NCBI GenBank assembly: GCA_902729315.2
Contig: LR746269.1
Coordinates: 4,694,501-4,758,500 of the forward strand
Length of the DNA: 64,000 nucleotides
From: Spirodela intermedia
Lineage: Eukaryota > Streptophyta > Magnoliopsida > Alismatales > Araceae
Direction: 5' to 3'
Shown here: one piece after another, positions 33,993 through 46,161 of the stretch
Layout of the letters: each line of letters opens with the position of its first letter
Position numbering within the stretch: the first letter of the stretch is position 1
Made by a program: the position numbers and the translations under genes
The notes under the pieces: model-generated
The model's input: only the letters and a program-made list of their open reading frames with translations
What the model was told of the DNA's origin: nothing
Databases searched by the model: none

Positions 33993-35467
33993 TAACGTGA
34001 CTTAGTCATTGTATATTAAATCACACAAATCTTAAATTTATAAAACTGGAAAATACGAATTTTCAGACATTTAGAAGTATTTTTGAACAAATATATCAAT
34101 TATAATTCAATAAACTTCCAAACATAGCGATAATTTTCCAAGTCAATCATAGGGATATAATATAATATCTTATAATTATTTAGAATTTTTCTCAAAGAAT
34201 AATATTTTATATAAATTTTATACTAAGAAATGAAAAAGAAATATATTTAAAATTCACGGAAAAAGGAAATAAGGGTGCGGACGTCAGGATGACGTCAGCA
34301 CCTAGCTAACGTGAATCAGGCAGAAATAGAGTTCCGCCTGGCAATTCTTATGTAAGCGATTACAAATGATTTAATTGATCAAATTAAGATCTGTAAAAGT
34401 CGGAAGAATCGTAATGAAATGAAGTATATCTTAGTAAATTTAAAATCAACAAATTATCACTAAATGAAGTGTAAAGTAAGTTGAAAGTAAGAAAATAGAG
34501 TTCTGGCATCGCGGCGGCGATGCGTCGGGGATGCACTGGAATTCTGAGTATTCGGGAGGATAGTCGTGTAGTATTCACGGCCTCGAAGGCTCTCCTTGGA
34601 CAAGGACGATGTGGGCAATCTCTTGATCTCCTTAGGAAGTCTAGAGATCAATGAAATGGGTCGTCGAATCGTCTCCGACAGTTGTTACCCGACGGAGTAG
34701 AAAAATGACGACTTTGCGGCTCTCCGACAGCTGTCACCTGACAGAGAGGAGCTGGATGGAGGTGGGGCACATGTCAGGAAGCTTCATCCTCAAGTCTGTG
34801 GAGCAAGAGGAGGCTTTTCATTGCATCCGGTATGCTCTCACGAGGTGGCGACTCATCTCCCAGCAGATCGTCCTCTTCCCGACGACGGCTTGTTTGTCGA
34901 TCAATCAAAGATGCTTTACTCGATGGATTCGTGATCCTTTTATCGCAAATCGTTCAATAATTTTAGTAACAATACTCCGCGAATCGCATTGACGAGATTT
35001 TCACCGATGATCCAGTAATTCTGGTTGCTTAATCCTTCACTGGTGATTTTTAAAGGCAAGTCCCTTTCTCGCGCGTGCACGACCACTCCTTGCCTCACAA
35101 CCGGCTGGCCACCGGTGACGTGGAAGGGGAGTGGCGCACACGTGCCCCTATCGGTCCAAGCCACTCAAGCCCCTGCTTGTGGCTACTCCCCGACTGTGCT
35201 TCTGACCTGCTTGCGGGCCCGGCTGGCCGGTGGGTCCCCTATTTTGTCTTATTTTTATTTTTATTTCTTTTTCTTCATTTATCTCAAAAGTAAGATTGTA
35301 AAAATCATATAAAATCATTTAAAATCACATAATTACCTAAAAATTCACGTTAATCAACTGAACACCACTTTTCACAGTTTAATACAAATATAAGTCTATT
35401 TATCATGAGTTAAGGCTAAAACTATATTATTTACTAATTATTAACTCATGATAATGAAGACTTATCA
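33993..35467 (-). repeat. Family A solo LTR in the D element (subtype a2)
   Basis: Starts TAACGTGACTTAG and ends GACTTATCA, flanked by ATGAC at 33988-33992 and 35468-35472. It is about 170 bases shorter than the other copies because the stretch with the B-box-like sequence and the TATA region is deleted near 35050. Confidence 0.88.
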
Positions 35468-35550
35468 ATGACTTAGAAAATTATTCGCTGAAGAAAGAAA
35501 AAATGACAAAAAAATAAAGAAAAAATTATATTCTCTCAATGACACCTAGT

Positions 35551-35568
35551 TTGCTAGCAACAATGCCA
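35551..35568 (-). other. Decayed primer binding site of the D element
   Basis: The reverse complement, TGGCATTGTTGCTAGCAA, resembles the tRNA-Asp site TGGCGCCGTTGCCGGGGA and lies 33 bases inside the D LTR end. Confidence 0.5.
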
Positions 35569-35601
35569 ATTTGATAAACTCAAATTGGAGGTTAAATATA
35601 T

Positions 35602-36702
35602 TGTCATGATTCAACCAAGTTCATGTAAATAATATTTATGAAATCTCACATTTTTATTTACGATAAGTAAGGATTGATGTTCAAAGAGTATGGGTAATGA
35701 GAGTACAAATTCTGCTTATTTTATTTCTTATATAGATATATATGCATGAGATTGTGAAGGACAAAATTAAATGTAAAAAGGTGAAGACAAGAGTTATGAA
35801 AAGCGTGACAAAAGAGAGAGAATGAATCTGACGCAATGGAATGATAAAATAAATAATAAAACTATTTCAAATTGCAAGTTAATCTATCTATGGAGAGGAT
35901 TACAAGAACGTCCCAAATCTAGATCTTGCACAAACCTCGTTGTGCCCTAATCCTAGGCCGAGTGATGCTTGATCCATGACGATCTTGATGCACTCTAGGT
36001 AGTCGCTTCTCCACGATGATCTTGGGCATGAGAATGCTATTGACCAGGTCTTGATTTCTCTCCTATTTTGTTTGGCTAGCCACTACTAGAGAGAGCCAAA
36101 AAGCATCCTCCAAGAGGGAGGCGTGATGCCTAATCCTCTCGAAAATTAGGCCCCTCTAATAGATGGTTATGATTAATAACCAAACTCCCTTGGTGGATGG
36201 CCCAGATCATTCTATGAGGGCAGCATTCTAATTCTTCTCTTAATCTCATCTTAAGGTGCCTTAAGATGTGCAGCCTAGATCTCATCTCTTTATAACTCTT
36301 TCAAGTCCAAATGGGTTAGGCCAAGATGACACCCTCTCTTAGTCTCATAAATATATTACGCCAACCCTCTCCATAAAACTTGGGCTTTTCATTAGGCTGA
36401 AGGCTTGGGCTTCTTCTTTTACTTCCAACTCATAATAAAAGCTCACCTAAGTTCTTGCAATCAAATAATTATCAAGAAAATGTGAGAGAATCACTACTTG
36501 ACTTCATAAAAGTCAAGTGGGGTTAGTCTCATAATATAAATAAAATAAGTAAAATAATATACATTAGGACTTAAATGATGAAATATTATGAATGTTGTAA
36601 TGAGTCGGTAACACATATATAATTATATTATCTACCCACTAATTAACATTTATATATAAGATATTAATGTATAGATGTAACTACTAATTTGTAATTATCA
36701 CA
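35602..36702 (-). repeat. Family D 5' LTR (about 1.1 kb)
   Basis: In element sense it starts TGTGATAATTAC and ends ATCATGACA. It aligns with the opposite-strand copy at 38700-39846, which fixes both ends. Given its orientation and the primer site next to it, it is the 5' LTR of the D element whose coding parts are 32205-33740 and 55756-63240. Confidence 0.7.
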
Positions 36703-37499
36703 AGGACACTCTAAATTTAGATCTTGCACAAACCTTATTTTGTTCCAATCCTAGGCCGAGTGATGCTTAATCCATGATGATCTTGATGCACCTTAGGTAA
36801 TCTCTTCTCTACGATGATTTTGAGCATGAGAATGTCTTTGATTAGGCTTTGATTTTTCTCTTATTTTTTTCAACTAGCTACTACTAGAGAGAGAACCAAA
36901 AATAACCCTCTAAGAGGAAGGCAAGATGTCTTAATCCTCTAGAGAATTAGGCCCCTCCAATAGATGGTTATAATTAATAACCGACTCTCTTGGTAGACAG
37001 CCCAAATCATTTCATGAGGGTAGTGCTTTAATCCTTCTCTTAATCTCATCTTAAGGCGGCCTAAGATGAGCAGCTTAGATCTCATCTCTTGATAGCCCTT
37101 TTAAGTCCAAATAGGCTTGGCCAAGGTGATGCCCTCTCTTGAGCCCATAAATATATTAGGCTGGCCCTCTTCATAAGACTTAAACTTTTTATTGGACTAA
37201 AGGCTTAGGCTTCTTCCATTACTTCCAACTCATAATAAGAACTCACTAAGTCTTTACAATCAAATAATTATCAAAACAATATGAGATAATCACCACTTGA
37301 CTTCATAAAAGTCAAATAGGATTAGTCTCATAATGTAAATAAAATAAGTAAAATAATATGCATTAAGTCTTAAATGATAAAATATTATGAATATCATAAT
37401 GAGTTGGTAACACATGTATAATTCTATTATCTATTCATTAATTCACATTATATATAATATATTAATGCATAGATGCAACTACGAATTTATAATTTTCAG
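36703..37499 (-). repeat. Truncated second family D LTR in tandem
   Basis: Repeats 35907-36702 in the same orientation (begins AGGACACTCTAAATTTAG). It lacks the first 300 bases on its left side and joins the complete LTR directly. Confidence 0.75.
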
Positions 37500-37829
37500 T
37501 CTTCCCTCTCCATCTCTCATGAAATATCTCTTTCTCTCTCCCTCTCTCTAGATTGATCTCCCTCTCTTTCTTCTCTCTCTCTCTCTCCCTTCCTTCTATT
37601 ATCTACTTTCTTTATTCTTCTCATCTCTCACTTCTATTTTATTATTTTTACTAAATAGTAATAAAATATTAAAATCTCTTTATATAAAAATTAAATTAAT
37701 TTTTAAGGATGAATTAATTAATATTTATGTGTTTGACTTGAGACTTACATCTATACTAATAGCTTATTAAGTCTTAATTATAAATATTATAGATAATGGG
37801 CATTCAAATACAATGATAAGTGTACATCA
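37500..37829 (+). repeat. 3' fragment of a family C LTR
   Basis: The CT-rich tract and the following TTATTTTTACTAAATA-AATAAAATATT to GTGTACATCA match the last 330 bases of the family C LTRs (10250-10580). Only the 3' end is present. Confidence 0.75.
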
Positions 37830-38699
37830 ATTTTAAATCATAAATTTAGTAGAATTATTATGTATCTATAAGGATGAAAGACAAAAAGTATGTCTTTAAT
37901 TCATTCTCATCACTTATTAATAATTAAGCAACTGAGTAATAGAAAAAGAACAAAGATGATCTTTCTAATCGTCAAGTCATTGTAGGCAAATTTCCTTTTC
38001 TTTATTGACAATAATAAATCATTATTCAGCTACACCTTCAATCCATATCACTAGACTCATGTTGGCATGTGGAATCTTGGAAGATAATGTGGAAACATAG
38101 GAACAAAGGAGAAGAGTAAAATTCATTGATTGCTTGTCCTACTACTAGTGAAGCAATAGAATAAACAATTTATAGCTCAATAATACCTAAAAATGATAAA
38201 ATATATTATTCTAAAAAGAAAACAATGTTAGATCTTGTCATGTGTGTCACCTCACATGATTAAATAAGTAATATATTGAAATAAAACACAAGAATAAAAA
38301 ACTCTTAGTAAAATAAAGGAGAAAATACAAAGAAATTGAGTTGCAACTTTGTTGTCATACACAAAGAGATTTGAATGAGAATGTAAACCAAAAACTAGAT
38401 TAAAAAGAAGCTTAAAAGAGCTAGAATCAAGAGAAGAACCAATTATGAATCTCAAGAAATTGAAAAATAAGGAATTTCACACAAAAGAGAAAATTACTCA
38501 TGCTCCTTCAAGTCATCATAGAGAAGAACAAGCCAACCCCTCTCTTCAAAAGAAGGGAGAAGCTCCGAATAGAAGTAAGAAATCCTCTTGTAATATTTCT
38601 TCCTCTCACTTTTACACATGAATCTAGGTAGTAGTAATTGTAAGTTAACAATGCTACCATGCAGTCCTACTTTAGGTGTCCTACATAAAGTGTGTCATG
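37830..38699. other. Unassigned AT-rich DNA
   Basis: No recognised coding sequence or structure. It may be internal sequence of the element that owned the C LTR fragment. Confidence 0.35.
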
Positions 38700-39846
38700 T
38701 GTGATAATTATAAATTAGTAGTTACATCTATGTATTAATACCTTATATCTAGATGCTAATTAGTGAGTAGAGAATGTAATTATACATGTATTATCAACTG
38801 ATTATGAGATTCATAATGTTTTATTATTTACGTTCTAATATATATTATTTTATTATTTTATTGATATTATGAGACTAACCTCACTTGACTTTTATGAAGT
38901 CAAGTGGTGATTTTCTCATATTTTCTTGATAATTATTTAATTTGAAAAACTTAAGTGAACTCTTATTATGAGTCAGAAGTAATGGAAGAAACCCAAGTTT
39001 TCAGCCCAACAAAAAGCCTAAGTCTTATGGAGAAGACTAGCCTAATATATTTATGAGTCCAAGAGAGGGTGTCATCTTGGTCAAGCCCATTTAGACCTTA
39101 AGTGGCACATGACCTTAGCCTAATCTATCTGGACTGAAAAGGCCTATCAAGAGATGATATTTAGTCCACCCATCTTAGGGTGCCTTAAGACAAGATTAAG
39201 AGGAGGATTAAAGTGTTGCCCTCATGATAGAATCTGGGCCGTCCACCAAGAGAATCGGTTATTAATCATAATTTTTTATTAGAGGATCTTAATTTTCTAG
39301 AGGTTTAAAGCCTCTCACCCCCCTTCTTAGAAGAGCCTTTTTGGCTCTCTCTCTCTAGTAGTGGCTAGTTGAAGGAAAAAAGAAGGAAATCAAGGCTCAG
39401 TCAATGGTATTCTTGTGCCCAAGATCATCGTGAAGAAAAGACTACTTATACTACATCAAGATTATTGTGAATCAAGCACCACTCAGCCTAGGACTAACAT
39501 ATAATGAGGTTTGTACAAGATCAAGATTTGGGGCGTCCTTGTAATCTTCTCCATAGATAGATTATCTCTTAGTTCAACTAGTTTTATTATTTATTCTATC
39601 ATTCTATTATGCTAGATCCATTCTCTCTCCTTTTGCCACACTTTGTATTTCTTTTTATCTTCACCCTTATTAGATTAATTATGCCCTTCACAATCTCAAG
39701 TATATCTATATATATAAGAAATAAAATAAGTAAAATTCTTACTCTCATTATCTACGTTCCTTGAGAATCGACCTTTACTTATCCTAAATTGAAGAGTGAG
39801 ATTTTATAAATATTATTTGCATAAACTTGGTTGTATCACGATGACA
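38700..39846 (+). repeat. Family D LTR, opposite orientation
   Basis: Starts TGTGATAATTATAAATTAG and ends CACGATGACA (1147 bp). After it follows TATTTAACCTC, as after the other D LTR, but no primer site can be recognised further on. Confidence 0.75.
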
Positions 39847-40165
39847 TATTTAACCTCTAAATCGGGTTCATCCATGTGCTAACCACAAAAAGCACCATTG
39901 TATCTTGTTTCTTCATTACAAATGTGACAAATGCCTATTCATGTACAACATGTTGTTCTTCACTCAAAAGTCATGTGTAGTGTTGTTGGTTATACTTTGC
40001 AACAAGCTCTTTGCTCTTCATTTGTGGACAATGCAGCTTGGATCTCATCCAACATCATCTCATGCACTATTGTGATGGCTGCAAAGCAAGCTTCATACTC
40101 CTTATGATTGAGGATGTTGATCACTACATTGACTTGTCCTAGCTGGTTGCAACAATTAAGGTGAT
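39847..40165 (-). other. Unidentified coding-like fragment next to the inversion breakpoint
   Basis: On the minus strand 39993-40165 is open for about 55 codons (includes NHKEYEACFAAI and EMMLDEIQAALS) before a stop. I do not recognise it. It may be gag-like sequence of another element. Confidence 0.3.
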
Positions 40166-41809
40166 TGACGTGACTCAGTCGTTGTATATTAAATCACGCA
40201 AATATAAAATTTATAAAACTAGAAAATATGAATTTTTGGATATTTAGAAGTATTTCTGAATAAATATATCAATTATAATTCAATAAAACTTCCAAAAATA
40301 GCGGTAATTTTCCAGGTCGATCACAGGGATGTAATATAATATCTGGTAATTATTCAGATTTTTTCTCAATGAATACTATTTTCTATGAATTTTATACTAG
40401 GAAATGAAAAGGAAATATATTTAAAATTCACAAAAAAGGGAAATAAGGGTGCAGACGTTAGGATGACGTCATCGCCTGGCAAACGCGAATCGGGTGGAAA
40501 TAAAGTTCCACCCGATGATTCTTACGTAAGCGATTACAGACGATTTAATTAATCAAATTAAGATCTGTAAAAGCCGAAAGAATCGTAATTGAATAAAGTA
40601 TCTTTTGGTAAATTAAAATCACAAAAATTATCACTAAATGAAGCATAAAGTAAGTTGAAAGCAAGAAAACAAAGTTCCGCCGTTGTGATGGCGATGCGTC
40701 GGCGATGCACTGGAATCCTAAGCGTTCGAGAGGATCGTCGTGCAGTGTCCACGGCCTCGAAGGCTCTCCTTGGACAAGGACGACGTGGGCAATCTCTAGA
40801 TCTCCTTGTGAAGTCTAGAAATCAATAAAATGGGTCGTCGAATCGTCTTCGACGACTGTCACTCGGCGGAGCGGAAAAACGGTGACTTTGTGGCTCTCCG
40901 GTGGCTGTCACCCGACGGAAAGGAGTTGGATGGAGGTGGGGCGCATGTCAGGGAGCTTCATCCTCAGGTCCGCGCAGCAAGAGGAGGCTCTTCATCGCAT
41001 CTGGTACGCTCTCAGGAGGTGGCGACTCATCTCCCGGCGGGTCATCCTCTTCCCAACGACGGCTTGTTCGTCGATCAATCGGAGATGATTTACTCGATGG
41101 ATTCATGATCCTTTTATCGCGAATCGTTCAGCAATTTTAGTAGCGATGCTCCGCGAATCACGTTGACGAGATTTTCGCCGATGATCCAGCGATTCTGGTT
41201 GCTTAATCCTTCACCGGCGATCTGCAGGAAAGTCGCGATAATCAGATAAAAATATATGAATTTTGACTCTAGGAGGATTCGAACCCGCGCCGGTTGTCCG
41301 CCCCTTCTGAGGAAGGTGTGATGCGGGTTTAGTCCCACATCAGTTGTGCGCCAATTTTTTAGGCGAATATATAGTAATGTTAGCTTTCTAAACAAAGTCC
41401 CTTCTCTCGCGTGTACGACCACTCCTTGCCCCACAACCGGTTGGCCACCGGTGACGTGGAAGGGGAGTGGCGCACACGTGCCCCTATCGGTCCAAGCTAA
41501 GCCGCTCGAGCCCCTGCTCACGGCTACTCCCCGACTGAGCTTCCGACCTGCTTGCAGGCCCGGCTGGCCGGCGGGTCCCCTCTATTTTGCAATATTTTAG
41601 TTTTATTTCTTTTTCTTCATTTATCTCAAAAGTAAGACTGTAAAAATCATATAAATTTGTATAAAATCACATAATTACCCAAAAAATCACATTAATCAAC
41701 TGAAAACCACTTTTCACACTTTAACACAAATATAAGTCTATTTATCACGAGTTAAGGCTAAAACTATATTATTTACTAATTATTAACTCATGATAATGAA
41801 GATTTATCA
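40166..41809 (-). repeat. Family A LTR, left end of A2 (subtype a1)
   Basis: Starts TGACGTGACTCAG and ends ATTTATCA. Its private variants match the LTR at 19381-21031, not its present neighbour at 48925-50561. The flank GTGAT is the complement of ATCAC left of A1. Confidence 0.9.
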
Positions 41810-43404
41810 CACCCCCCAACTTAAATCATTGCTAGTCCCTTAGCAATGGAATTACGAAAATAAAAATTTACAAATCTCAAACATCATATTTCAATACAGA
41901 AAGAAAAAAATACAATTAGAAATGATGCACCTTTAGACACTTTGGATTCTTATATCAAGTATTTAAGAATGATGTCAAGCACTTAAATGTTTAAACACTC
42001 CTTGGAATAACAATCTAGACTTCACTTCTTCTATTCACATCTTTATCACTTCTTCACTCATAGATATATTTATAAGATGTTCCAATTATCAATACTCATC
42101 CAAGAATAATATTGATCCTACATTTTCCTTTTTCTATGGCTTGATTTTTGAAGTTTTCACTATATTTCTTCTTTCTTTATATATAGTGGATAAGTAGCTT
42201 TTCCTGTAGATAAATTTCGACAATAAGAATGATGTCTCACACCCTCCATGTGTACTCTTCATTTTCAGGGCTTTCACTTTATCCACTTATTTTGCAGCAA
42301 GTGTTTTTCTATACACGATTTTCGACAATGAGAATAATGTCTCACACCCTCCATGTGTACTCTTCGTTTCTAGATTTTTCACATTGCTCTCTCTTTTTTT
42401 TTTCGAAATAAGTGATTTCTCCTCACAAGTCCTATAGATCAGGGTGCAAAAATCTCCATTAAACTCAAATGATCAATCAAATTTTCACATCAAGTAAATA
42501 TTATCCATCAAGATCATGAAGTGAAAATCTGTAAAATCAAATCCGTGTTATCTATCATGTATCCAAGGAGTATTCCAACATTTCATGCTACTAGATCATT
42601 CTTTTGACTCAATAATAATCTTCCTAGTATCTTTTGGTATCAATCAATCTAATTGATTTAATTTTTCATGCATGCAATATGATGTAAGAAATTTGTAAAT
42701 TAGATAGTTCTGACAGTTCTGTTTTCTGTTTTCAGTTCTATTTTAGCAGCAATAAATTTGTCAAAAATAAATCAAAACTATCTTCTTTATAGCTGTAATT
42801 TCGAATTTCAGTAATATATGTCTAGGGGATTGAAATGTGAGAAAAGGGTCTCTATAATTTCAAATTTTGGGTTATTTTTTCGTCTGCTGTTTTTGACAGT
42901 CTGTTGTTCCTGACAGAAAACCAGAAAATAGATGTTGCAGTTTTTCCGAATTCGGCGATCTTTTTTTTTATTTTTTTAGTTGCTGTTCTAAGTTGAATAA
43001 AATGCAAACACATGTTCTTAATCGTCCTACAGCATAAATTAATAATGAATACTTCACCCCCCAACTTAAAAATGACATTGTCCTCAATGACATAGAAAAA
43101 TCGAAACAGAATATACAGAAAATATAATTTTCAAGTGAAGCATGCATATATGCAAAGTTTAGCATTAAAAATGTTTTCATAAATGATAAAGCTCCGAAAG
43201 ACATCACCTCAACCTCGTTTTTAATTTTCCACTTCGTCTTACACGCCTCCTCCTGCACTTTTTCGAAAAAACAAATACAGAAACAAGTACTGCAAAATTC
43301 TAAGAAAAACAGAGCTTAAAAAAAATCAAACAAAATGAAATAAAAACCATGGGTTGCCTCCCATGCAGCGCTGAATTTAATGTCTCCAGCTAGACTCCTT
43401 GATC
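41810..43404 (-). other. A2 3' region with polypurine tract
   Basis: Mirror copy of 26553-28147. The polypurine tract (CACCCCCCAACTTAAA on the plus strand) abuts the LTR. It holds the 105-base tandem repeat at about 42190-42400 and the second G-rich motif at 43056-43092. No gene. Confidence 0.7.
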
Positions 43405-46161
43405 TTACTCTTGAATTTCTTTTAATAATAAAATTTCTTTTTCTGCAAGGTGTTCATGTTCTATGTAATGTTTAAGCCGCTGTCCATTTACCTTAAACTT
43501 ATGATCACTTTTAGGATCTTTAATCATTACAGCCCCATGATCATATGTCTCTTCCACCACATAAGGCCCTTTTCATTTTGATTTTAATTTTCTTGGGAAT
43601 AATTTCAGTCTAGAATCATATAACCACACTTTTTGTCCAATAAATTTTTTTCTGCTAATGTATTTATCATGAAAAGTTTTAGTTTTTTCTTTATATATTC
43701 TATGATTTTCATAAGCTTCATTCCTCAACTCCTCTAGTTCATGTAGCTGAAAAATTCTATGCCCACCAGCTGATTTTTCATCCATACATAAATTTTTTAT
43801 AGCCCATAATGCTTTATGCTCTATTTCCACAAGAAGATGACATGGCTTTCCAAAAATGAGACGAAATGGGGACATACCTATGGGATTTTTATAAGCTGTT
43901 CTATAAGCCCATAATGCATCTTGTAATTTCGTGGGCCAATCTTTCCTATCTGGTCTAACTATTTTTCTCAAAATTCTCTGAATTTCCCTATTTGCTACTT
44001 CAGCTTGCCCATTTGTTTGGGGATGATATGGAGTGGCTACTCTATGATGTACTCCATTCTTTTTCAACAGTTCTCTGAAATTTTTATTTGTAAAATGTGT
44101 TCCTCCATCACTAATAATCACTCTAGGACATCCAAATCTCGAAAAAATATTTTCCTGCACAAATTTCATCACGATTTTATGATCATTAGTTCTAGTAGGA
44201 ATAGCTTCCACCCACTTCGACACATAATCAACAGCAAGCAAAATATATTCATATTTTTCAGCTAATGGGAAGGGACCCATGAAATCTATTCCCCATACAT
44301 CAAAAATTTCGACTACTAACATGTTACTCATGGGCATTTCATCTTTTTTACTCATGTTACCTATAGATTGGCATGAAATACATGTTCTACTAAATTCTAT
44401 AGAATCTCTAATGATTGTAGGCCAATAAAAACCACACTGAAAAATTTTTGCAGCTGTTTTTCGTCTAGAGAAGTGTCCTCCACAGTTAGATGAATGGCAC
44501 ATGTTAATAATGCTATGGTATTCTTCTTCAGGAACACATCTCCTTAAAATTTGATCATTGCCCAAGTAATATAAATCAGGACCATGCCAAAAATAATTTC
44601 TAATCTTAGAAAAGAAATGATGTTTTCTGTTCTTATCCCACTGTTCTGGAATTTTTCCAGAAACCAGAAAATTAACAATATGTGCATATCATGGTGATGG
44701 TTGATGTTGAGCTGCCATCAATTGTTCATCTGGAAATGCGTCTTGTAAAGGTGCTGCATTTATTCCTGTGTCACTTAATCTAGAAAGATGGTCAACAACA
44801 GCATTCTCGAAACCTTTTTTATCTTTTATTTCTAAGTCAAATTCCTGCAACAATAAAATCCATCTTAATAAATGTGGCTTTGCATCTTTCTTATTTAACA
44901 GATATTTTAATGCTGCATGATCAGTATAAATAATAATTTTAGCTCCCAAAATATATGATCTAAACCTTTTTAACGAAAATACTACACCTAACAACTCTTT
45001 TTCAGTCGTGGTATAATTTAATTGAGCATCGGATATAGTTTTACTAGCATATGAAATTACTATGGGTTTTGACTCTTTTGTTTGTCCTAGAACGGCCCCC
45101 ACTGCATAATTCGATGCATCACACATTATTTCAAAGGGAAGGGACCAATCAAGAGCTTGTAAAATGGGTGCCTCAGTGAGTAATCTTTTTATTTCGGAAA
45201 AAGACTCAAAATATTTCTCATCAAAATTAAAAGGCACATCTTTAGATAATAACATGGTGAGAGGTTTAGAAATCTTCGAAAAATCTTGAATAAATTTTTT
45301 GTAATAACCTACATGACCCAAGAAAGATCTAATCTGTTTTACTGAATTTGGAGGTTTCATTTTAGATATAATATCAATTTTTGCTCTATCCACCTCTAAA
45401 CCCCTTTTACTCACAATATGACCCAACACAACTCCCTCTTTAACCATAAAATGTGATTTCTCCCAACTCAAAACTAATTTTTTCTCTATACATTTTTCAA
45501 GTACATGTTGTAAATGATTTAAGCATTCATCAAATGATTCACCAAAAATAGAAAAATCGTCCATAAAAATTTCCATGCATTTTCCAATCATATCAGAAAA
45601 AATAGACAGCATACATCTTTGAAATGTGGCTGGAGCATTACACAGACCAAAAGGCATGCGTTTAAAAGCAAAAGTACCAAATGGACAAGTGAAAGTTGTT
45701 TTTTCTTGATCTAAAGGGTTTATATAAATTTGATTATAACCAGAGTATCCATCCAGAAAACAAAAAAAGTTTTTTCCAACTAAGTTTTCTAGAATTTGAT
45801 CAGTAAATGGTAGGGGAAAATGATCTTTTCTAGTAACTGAATTTAATTTTCTATAATCAATGCAAACCCTCCAATCGGTAGTTAATCTTGTTTGTATTTC
45901 ATCCGCATTTTCGTTTTTTATAACCGTGATCCCTGATTTTTTTGGCACTACTTGTGTAGGACTAACCCATTTGCTATCTGAAATAGGATAAATAATATCA
46001 GCAGCCAGCCACTTTAAAATTTCTTTTTTTACAATTTCCATCATGTTAGGATTTAATCTTCGTTGTGGTTCCCTGCTAGTTCTGGCCCCCTCCTCTAGAT
46101 ATATACTATGCATGCATACACTCATATCAATGCCCCTTAGATCGTCCATTTTCCAGCCCAT
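43405..46161 (-). pseudogene. A2 pol, two tryptophan-to-stop changes
   Basis: Same 918-codon pol as A1, with TGA at 44689-44691 (between RNase H and integrase) and TGA at 43573-43575 (near the integrase C-terminus). Both replace tryptophan codons kept in A1. The RT motif FMDDFSIFG, RNase H residues and the integrase D, D and E (GAA at 43999-44001) are otherwise intact. Its integrase thus keeps the glutamate that A1 has lost, while A1 keeps the two tryptophans. Confidence 0.88.

Larger units (their letters stand above)
29747..40165. other. 10.4-kb inverted segment between A1 and A2
   Basis: Its ends are ATAGG (29747-29751) and GTGAT (40161-40165). Their reverse complements CCTAT and ATCAC occur at 55756-55760 and 19376-19380. 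Reversing the segment gives both A insertions perfect 5-bp target-site duplications and rejoins a family D reading frame. Contents: LINE fragment, D gag-pro, a solo A LTR, D LTR sequences, a C LTR fragment. Confidence 0.85.

Noticed and set aside
38700-39846. Partner LTR of the family D element
   Set aside because: It is in the opposite orientation to 35602-36702 within the same inverted segment, so it cannot be that element's 3' LTR.
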